In this document: in pieces, positions 41,962 to 48,424 of the stretch | How positions within the stretch are numbered: position 1 is the first letter of the stretch | Layout of the letters: each line of letters begins with the position of its first letter | Assembly: GCA_022385805.1 (NCBI GenBank) | Contig: MU277716.1 | Location: 207,548-255,971, forward strand | DNA length: 48,424 nucleotides | Source: Pilatotrama ljubarskyi | Lineage: Eukaryota > Basidiomycota > Agaricomycetes > Polyporales > Polyporaceae | Reading direction: 5' to 3' | The notes under the pieces: generated by a model | What the model saw: only the letters and a program-made list of their open reading frames with translations | What the model was told of the DNA's origin: nothing | Databases searched by the model: none | Position numbers and translations under genes: made by a program

Positions 41962-44900
41962 CTAGAGCAAGTCCACCACACCCCGCCGGGGCGAGACGAT
42001 CGCCACAACCTTGGTATAATCCAACAGCCCGCCACCATAGGTGACCACAAGGTCGCCCTCCGCGTCTCCTCTCTCGATTCCTAGTAGCTTCTCCACGTTG
42101 GTAGAGACGAGCGCAATGGCCTGCGCCTTCGAGATCGTGCCGTTCGCTTCCAGTGCAGCCTGTACGTCACGTATGTCAGACAGCGGTAAGCCACACGGTG
42201 CAGCCAGAGTGTGGGCGGTACTCACCCAGGCAGCGTCGAAGCGCGTGTTCAATGTCTTGTCGGCATCAGGGACGCCGAGGCCGACGGTGATACCGTGTTC
42301 GAGCAGGACTCGCACCGAACTTTTCTCGGACAACGGCGGACCGGGCAGTCTGTCGTGCGACCTTCAGACAATCTCGCTCGAGGCGTTCGGAACACTAGAG
42401 TAACTCACATCCTGCGCGACTCCCAATCATGCGGGAACGGCCGCGACGGGGTGAGTATCACGCCAACGTCCGCTCCTGCGATCTCCGCTGCGAGCAGATG
42501 CGCCTCGCGCGCTCCGGCGAAAGTGAACTTGAGCCGTGTCCCGAGCTCGCGCTCCACTTCGGACTTGACAGAGATGAGCGTAGCCATGATATCTGCGCTC
42601 TCGACTTCCACAACGAGCGGCACGCCTCCCTGCGTCGGCGATCGGCAGTGAGTACGCTACTGCACTGGTCAAGGTATCGCGGCAGGCGGCTTACGTCTCG
42701 GACCTTCTCAAACCAGCGTCCAATCTCGCCCTTTGGGGGATCGAGCAGCAATCGACGCAGCGCTGAGATTTGCGTGCTCACGCTGGGCACTCCGACCCGG
42801 TGGATCACGACGTGCACGCCGCCCGCCGCCTGCACGATAGCGCCATCATCCAGCTTGTGGCGTGCAGCCAGAGAGAACGCCGTGCTGACCCCGGAGAGGA
42901 ATCCAAGGCCGTTGGGGGAGACAACTCCGGTGGTCACTCCTGCGCGGTATGCGACGCTGTAACAGGCCGTCAGCCCACATATGGACTGAACGCCCACGTT
43001 CGAGACTTACAGCGCATTGCGGGTGCCGAATTGGATGCCGTCCACGGCGTGGATGAGCGCACCCTCGCCACCAGCGGCCCTCGGGCCTGGAACCATCAAG
43101 GGGTCCAGCACATACCCGTCCTTGGTGGATACCTCGCCCGTGATTTCCTCCAGGCCGATGGGAGACCCGAACGTAGTGAGGCCAGGAGCGACGGAGCCGC
43201 CCTCCAGGTTGACGTACTCTACTATCTCCGCAGCGTCGAGTGCCTCGCGTGCGCATACGCTTGTCGGCGAGTCGACGCACAGAAGGCGCCCTTCCTTGAC
43301 CACGACGGATAGCGCTTCCTGAACGCCATCGCTCGCCATTACTTCTTGGATGCCGAAGACGCTTGCGGCGTCGCGCAAGTAAACGCTACTCGCGTTAGCG
43401 AAGATGATAGTATGCGACACAGACGCCTTTGGTTCCAGGGGTGGCAGGCCCTCGTACTTCAACGCATCCTTGGCTTCCTTGTCGAAGTTCGGTGTCTTGG
43501 GCAGGCGCTGGAAGGCCGCAGGTTTCTCGACGGTATGCGGCTCTGAGAGCTGCGGCACGCCGTCAATCCAGACTTGCTGAGGAGTCGCCCCGAGCGCGAG
43601 CGGGTGGCTGTCCCAGAGGACGACATCTAGCGTCCAAGATTCCTTACATCTATAGACTCTGAGCAGCTGCAGGAGGCTTGCCACTTACCGGCGTCGTAGC
43701 CTGACCAACGGCAACATGCGTGAGAGAACTCTTCGAAGGGTAGACGTTACTCTGTAGGCTCACCCTCTTGGATGAAGCCGATGCGATGGTCTAAACCGAG
43801 AACGTTGGCTGGCGTAGTCGTCACGGCGGACAGCGCCATGTTGTGAGGCAGCCCATAGTAGTAGGCCTGTTGCGCCTCGTACAGCAAGAAGCGGGAATCC
43901 AAGACCGGATGATCAGACTAATATTGGTCAGTGCTTCTTCACGCGTTGGCATGGAATGTAGGGCACCTTCATCACGACCTCGATGCCCGCTTCCGCGAGG
44001 ATCCTTGGTGCAAACTCGGACCCGCGGTATGATTCGCGCTTGTAGCGGGCGTGCGTGGCGAAAAGCGCGGCAGCAGGGGGTTTGCCTGCGCTACCGAATG
44101 TCAACGGAGCTCTAGGAGTGGATATAATCTTACATACCGTAGGCGGACTTGAGCGTATCGGGGACAAGGTAGGTTTCGTGGGCGTGATGGAATGCAGCAA
44201 TCGGGAACTTGAACTCGTTCGAGATCTGTCCGGTAGTCAATACGCAAAAAGAAGTGCACACACGATTGGCGACTCGCCCTGACAAGGTCATCCAGGTCGA
44301 CTGTTTCGTAACAGTGAATGTGAACCTGCCTATCGTCAGCACAGGCGCCACAAATCCTGTTGATTCGATCACACCTTCACGCGACCCTGCAGGACGTCGA
44401 CCAGAGCTTCCCACTGAAGATCTTCGGGGAACGCCCCCAGCCCAGCCCACTTGCCCTTTGTAGCCTTCGCACAGTAGTCGTCTTGCGCCCGCTTGATCTG
44501 CCGCGCCTTCTCATATCTAAGCCACACGAATGTCAGACACGATTAATTGACCATTCGGAGAATGTTGTCAGCTCACCCTTCCCGGAATGCCCATGCCGTA
44601 TCCATACGAGTTCCGGAGTAAACGCGATCTAGACAATATGTGTCATCGAGAAGGAACATAGTCAGCAAGCTCAAAACGAACCTGGATTTTCCCCGCATGC
44701 ATGCCTGTGGCTCCGCATCAGTCGTCGAGTAGCCGACCGCAGTTAGCGACAACGTACTTCATCTGTCGGTATCTGAACGTCTTCGTCCGATCATGCTCTG
44801 TGACGTTGGTCTCATATGGGTTTTCCAGGAGCATGCCCATTGGCGAGCGATCCGTAGGAGGGCGTAACTTTATGACTACACCCTGTCCACCAATCGCATT

Positions 44901-45870
44901 GGCGGAACCTGGGATGACGAGAGCGGTCTGTCGTTCTGATCAATGCAGACTCGGTACGCGTACTTCAGCAGATGCTTACAGTGACTCCTCCCGACGCACT
45001 GAGTTTGTACGCCTCGTCGTGAGTGTTGAGCCCGTCGAGCGCACGCAGCCACTATGTATGGTCGGGTGAATGAGCAGGGGCCGCTCGTCGCATGTGGGAC
45101 ATACCGGTAGTATCGGCCCTTTACGAGAGTTTCCGTCGTTGGAGCCCCGTAGTATGGGCACGGAATCCATGCCTCTGCGCCAGTGGTCGCCATTAATCCC
45201 AGAGCCTCTTATTCGAGGTACTTACAAGTGGCTATGCATGTCGACGATACTCCATGAAACATAGGCATTTCAGTTCTCAAATGATGCAATACGAGAAAGT
45301 GGGCCTTACCCCGGCGTAACCCATCTGCCTCGCGCATCGACGCGGTAGAGCTGCTTGTATCCGTCCAATATGCTCTCGTCTATATGACCTACCTTCTTGA
45401 TCAAGCCGTGATCCAAGAGGATGTCTCCTGTCCGGATTTCGCGACCATCACCGTTTCCAGTCCATATGGCAGCGTTCTGTCGGAGATACGGTTCAGCGCG
45501 GCCAGACCCAGGTGAGTGAGAATGTGTTCCTTGCCGTGATGAGCGTGGCCTTGGTCCCTGGGACATATCGGTCAGACTGTTTGCGAGACGCGAAGTCGCG
45601 AGGAGGACCAGGTTGCGCCTGGAGCTGGAGGCATTTCCCCAAGGCTTCGGCAGCATGCGGCGGAAAACGGCGCTCCTGCGGTTGAAATCCTACTATGTGG
45701 AGGGTGCCGACGTGCACGAGCACGATGCAAGAAAGGAGGGTCAAGGCAGCGCCCAGAAGGACATGGGACGCCCTGAGTCTCTTTCGGAGACATGGACCAG
45801 TCGCCTGCCCGGTCATATTGGCTGGAGGTCTGGCACCGATGGCATATGCATGTCGCATCGCAGGTGACAT
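41962..45870 (-). CDS. Membrane-anchored amidohydrolase (CE9/imidazolonepropionase-like), 19 exons, 965 aa
   Basis: Metal-dependent hydrolase of the amidohydrolase superfamily, the fungal group often labelled carbohydrate esterase 9; substrate unknown. Exons: 45870-45535, 45476-45310, 45249-45226, 45174-45105, 45051-44980, 44927-44758, 44704-44682, 44628-44577, 44516-44375, 44325-44278, 44225-44138, 44085-43967, 43917-43764, 43700-43689, 43626-43011, 42956-42695, 42629-42409, 42349-42226, 42159-41962; 2,898 nt in frame. A hydrophobic helix at about residues 37-60 follows a basic N-terminus (type II anchor). Metal ligands visible: HxH in GIVDMHSHLG (173/175), HIHCYE (354/356), HHAHE (381-384) and the SDHP aspartate (439). 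A second amidohydrolase-like half follows (GLTTFGSPIGLEEI, GVTTGVVSPNGLGF, SPRRGVVDLL) without an HxH and probably without metal. The start is uncertain: MTGQ at 45816 is an alternative. Two introns use GC donors. Confidence 0.9.
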
Positions 45871-46289
45871 CCTATCGGAGCTTCTACCAGCAAGTTGATG
45901 TACCGCCGAGACAGCAGAGATGATGACAGCCAAGTGGCACAGCGATACACTTGTCACAGACGCGAGTGCGGTGCGAGTGCAGGCGACATCTGCGTGGATG
46001 GTCCGCGGGTGTGCCTGCCAACTTACTCATGGACCGGCACTCGCAGCACGGCCACGCAGTCGCGGATCCGGAGTCCGCAGAACATGGGCCCCAGTAGTCC
46101 GGACCGCGTGATCGTGACACAAGCTGGTCACACTACCGGAACGGGATATTTTCCACCGCCTGCCCAGTGCCCACCCCGTCGGACGCGGACGCGGCGGCGC
46201 CTTAGGCCATTCCTTCAACTAGTGCTCACCGGTACGCGGTGTTGCATCAGCCCTCAAGGTCGCTCACTGATCCTTCAACTGGCTTAGGC
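45871..46289. other. Divergent promoter region
   Basis: About 420 bp between the starts of the minus-strand amidohydrolase and the plus-strand BTB gene, likely a shared bidirectional promoter. No clear TATA or GATA motif seen. Confidence 0.5.
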
Positions 46290-47469
46290 ATGGAAGTTAC
46301 GACAGCAGCACGAGCAGAACGTCATCCCGAGCTTTACTTCACCGATGGAGACGTCGTTCTGCAGGCTCGCCTCCTGTCCGCGAACGGCGAAATCCAACAT
46401 CAACTCTTCAGAGTCCACAAGGCTATTCTGAGCTTTCACTCTGCCACATTCCGCAACATGTTCGCCGATGCGTCCGCCGTCCTCGGGCCTACGTACGATA
46501 ACCATCCTGTGGTGGACATGCCCGACAATGCCGAGGACCTGGCGCGACTCCTCGATTGTGTGTATCATCCGTCGTGAGTGACCACAACTGCGGCCTGGAT
46601 ATAACAAGACATAGACTGTAAGATATCACAGCCGTTACCTCGGTCGGGGATCCCAAGTGCAAGTCACTCTCGAGCTTCCCCGAGCGGTCCGTCTTGCGGA
46701 CAAGTACCTCCTCGACACTGTCCGTGCCGACCTTGTCCAAAGGGTGGCCGATGACTGGCCCAGCGGCCTCTTTGAATGGGAGATACGCGAAGGAGAGATC
46801 AGCAGCATTCTGACGGCGCTCCAGGACTGGCACTTATCCCCAGCAATGGACCCCGGCTTCAGCAAGAGGAAGCATGCCATCGCCGCACGTCTGCCTGAAC
46901 CGGCGTCCGCCATCATGTTCGCTCAAGAGTTTGGTTGTCGAGAAGTTCTGCCCGCAGCGTTCTACCTGCTTGCTCGCATCAACGTGACCGACGACTATGA
47001 CGCGGGCGTACGGCCGTGCTGGTCGTACGAACCTCGTTTGTCTGCCAGCTGGTCGCGGCTGGACCAGCGGAACCTCCTCCGATACATACGAGGTTGCGAA
47101 GCTATGGACCAGTACTACAAAAGTATCTCCGATGGCTTCGACGATGGCATGTGGATGCTGAGTGAAGACTGCTTGCCTTGGTGGGCGTACGCAGGAGACC
47201 CGGGAGAGGTGCCGATCAACTACGATGACAAGCAGTACGTATGTCTGCAGTACATCAGAAAATTGCGGGACATCGCTTGGGAGCCGTGCTCTCCCCGCGA
47301 AATCCTCCGCGGCTTCTCTGCCCTCTACAAAGCGGAGCACTCTGTGGAACTCAAGAGAAGTTGCCCGAGTGGATTATGCGAGCAATGCTCGAGTATTTTC
47401 TGGAGATGGGTGCGCGACACTCAGCTGTCCACATGGGAACAACTCCCCAAGTTCTTTCAACTGGACTGA
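46290..47469 (+). CDS. BTB/POZ domain protein, 2 exons, 373 aa
   Basis: Exons: 46290-46573 and 46632-47469; 1,122 nt in frame. The N-terminal BTB/POZ fold is seen in FTDGDVVLQARLL, the central FRVHKAILSFHSATFRNMF and VVDMPDNAEDLARLLDCVYH, then LADKYLLDTVRADLVQRV (BACK-like helix). The C-terminal half has charged and aromatic segments and a possible Cys cluster (CPSGLCEQC, about residues 344-352). This architecture matches the very large fungal BTB family expanded in agaricomycetes; members dimerise and some act as cullin-3 adaptors, but no partner can be inferred here. The frame is open 17 codons further upstream without an ATG, so the ATG at 46290 is taken as start. Confidence 0.9.
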
Positions 47470-47712
47470 GGATTCACCCGGTGCGTCATATGGCAGGGCC
47501 AATGATACTGTATCCCTCATCTCATCGAACGGTCGGCACGGCTACAGATACTAGCGCTGTGGTCCCACCGCGACCCCGAAGAATGCCCGGCAAGTCAGAT
47601 CTCACATCACCCCTCTTCTGTCGACTCGTAGGTAGGCATACTACACCGATTCGGCCTGTATCCTATCACCGTCACTCCTCGCCCAGTCATTTAGCCCTGC
47701 CGCTACTTGAAC

Positions 47713-47939
47713 TGGTCAAGGTGGGACATTCATAATCGAGTCAGACGTTTCAAGGGTTCCTATGCACCCGCAGGGTTCCTACAGAGTCTGAGGCAGGACT
47801 CTGCGTGGCCTCGGACAGGCTCAACAGCCAAGACTGCCCGATATGGACTCAACCACCGCTTGCACTGCCAGATGGCATCATGATAAGGGAGACGGAGCCG
47901 CGTCAGTCCAGCGGCCAGCCACTGACTTCAGTGGACGTG
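47713..47939 (+). repeat. Dispersed repeat, right copy (inverted relative to 62-287)
   Basis: Plus-strand copy of the repeat whose reverse complement lies at 62-287, starting at TGGTCAAGGTGG and ending at CTTCAGTGGA. The two copies enclose nearly the whole window in inverted orientation. No terminal inverted repeats or target duplications are visible. Confidence 0.8.
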
Positions 47940-48090
47940 GCGTCGATGCCCGTCGCCGGCGCATCTCACGACGTCGGCGTGCGGCGGGATCAGTCCAAAT
48001 ATGGGTGGCCGCCCCTTGCACAGCCTCTTCGGATGTTATTTGTTGACCGTAGCAAGACCAAGCCGACGTTGTCGGAATGTCCGTCAATGT

Positions 48091-48424
48091 TAGGGCTGTG
48101 CGGACTAGGGAGCTCCAGAGTTGGGAACTGAGTAGGCCGGAGTTCGGACTAGGACTCGGAGTTCGGGGCTGAGAAACTCCGGAGTTCGGAGTACGCACGG
48201 GGGAGGACTTCCGCGAAGCTATTAGCAACGCGCCTGAGGACCTTCTGGGGTGTCCTCGATTTTCGGACTAGATGCTGGTGGAGTACGTCTGGAGTTGGAG
48301 TGGAGTACGAGGGAGTTAGAATGGAGTTAAAGCGGAGTTAAAGCGGAGTTAACGGAGTTGGAACGGAGTTGAACGGAGTACGTTCCGGAGTTGAACGGAG
48401 TACGTTCCGGAGTTGAGCGGAGTT
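48091..48424 (+). mobile_element. Possible hAT-type transposon left end, truncated by window edge
   Basis: From TAGGGCTGTGCGGACTAGGG (48091) the sequence turns into dense GGAGTT/CGGAGTT/GGAGTAC motifs that continue to the window edge. A TAGGG... terminus followed by many short sub-terminal repeats is typical of hAT ends. The 8 bp before it (GTCAATGT) would be the target duplication. The other end lies outside the window, so this is a hypothesis. Confidence 0.4.
48281..48424 (+). repeat. Tandem and scattered GGAGTT-family repeats
   Basis: Repeated GGAGTT/CGGAGTT units with 4-8 bp spacing, ending in two perfect 22-bp tandem units (48371-48392 and 48393-48414), each containing CGGAGTACGTTCCG. 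The array runs off the window edge. Confidence 0.85.

Noticed and set aside
1..48424. CRISPR array, bacterial operon, plasmid or phage features
   Set aside because: Spliceosomal introns, Pol III tRNA genes and eukaryotic protein families throughout; no regularly spaced repeats of CRISPR type.

Overview
The window looks like nuclear DNA of a basidiomycete fungus, most likely a mushroom-forming agaricomycete. Genes are GC-rich and carry many short spliceosomal introns (about 50-60 nt, GT-AG with a few GC-AG), there are very short exons, a Pol III tRNA-Glu gene occurs twice, and several proteins resemble families I know from agaricomycetes. The class assignment is inference. Every multi-exon model below was spliced by hand; each gives a whole number of codons and ends at its stop.

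Layout: (1) 1-758, a 0.2 kb repeat and nothing else recognisable. (2) 759-3525 (minus), a siderophore-iron transporter of the major facilitator superfamily (SIT-A), with GATA-type iron-response motifs upstream. (3) 6475-7527 (minus), a conserved low-complexity protein. (4) 7528-15907, a long gene-poor stretch with one unresolved exon-like chain near 13.4-13.9 kb. (5) 15908-17024 (minus), a CIR N-terminal/LENG1-like protein. (6) 18134-18959 (minus), a cyclophilin. (7) 18960-27077, a second gene-poor stretch. (8) 27294-29820 (plus), SIT-B, a paralogue of SIT-A in the opposite orientation. (9) 30129-30803 (minus), a small helical protein, then 31151-32431 (minus), ribosomal protein eL8. (10) 32432-38793, a third gene-poor stretch ending in a cluster of inverted repeats. 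(11) 38794-47469, a denser block: tRNA-Glu, a 102-aa protein, an intact 604-bp hAT-like MITE, an INO80E-like coiled-coil protein, a second tRNA-Glu, a 19-exon membrane-anchored amidohydrolase and a BTB protein. (12) 47713-48424, a second, inverted copy of the repeat at the window start, then a possible hAT terminus with GGAGTT-type repeats.

The most coherent story is iron uptake. SIT-A and SIT-B lie 23.8 kb apart and are transcribed away from each other. They share 12 intron positions, including both borders of a 9-nt exon. Each has two ATCTGATAAG motifs, in the same orientation and spaced exactly 25 bp apart, about 165-215 bp upstream of its ATG. This is the motif class bound by iron-sensing GATA repressors of the SreA/Urbs1/Fep1 type, so the pair probably forms an iron-repressed mini-regulon created by inverted duplication. 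The genes between them (LENG1-like, cyclophilin, low-complexity protein) have no evident iron role, and I found no siderophore synthetase or ornithine monooxygenase. The three gene-poor stretches have a GC-rich, pseudo-coding texture in which I could not assemble convincing genes; they may hold decayed or lineage-specific genes.
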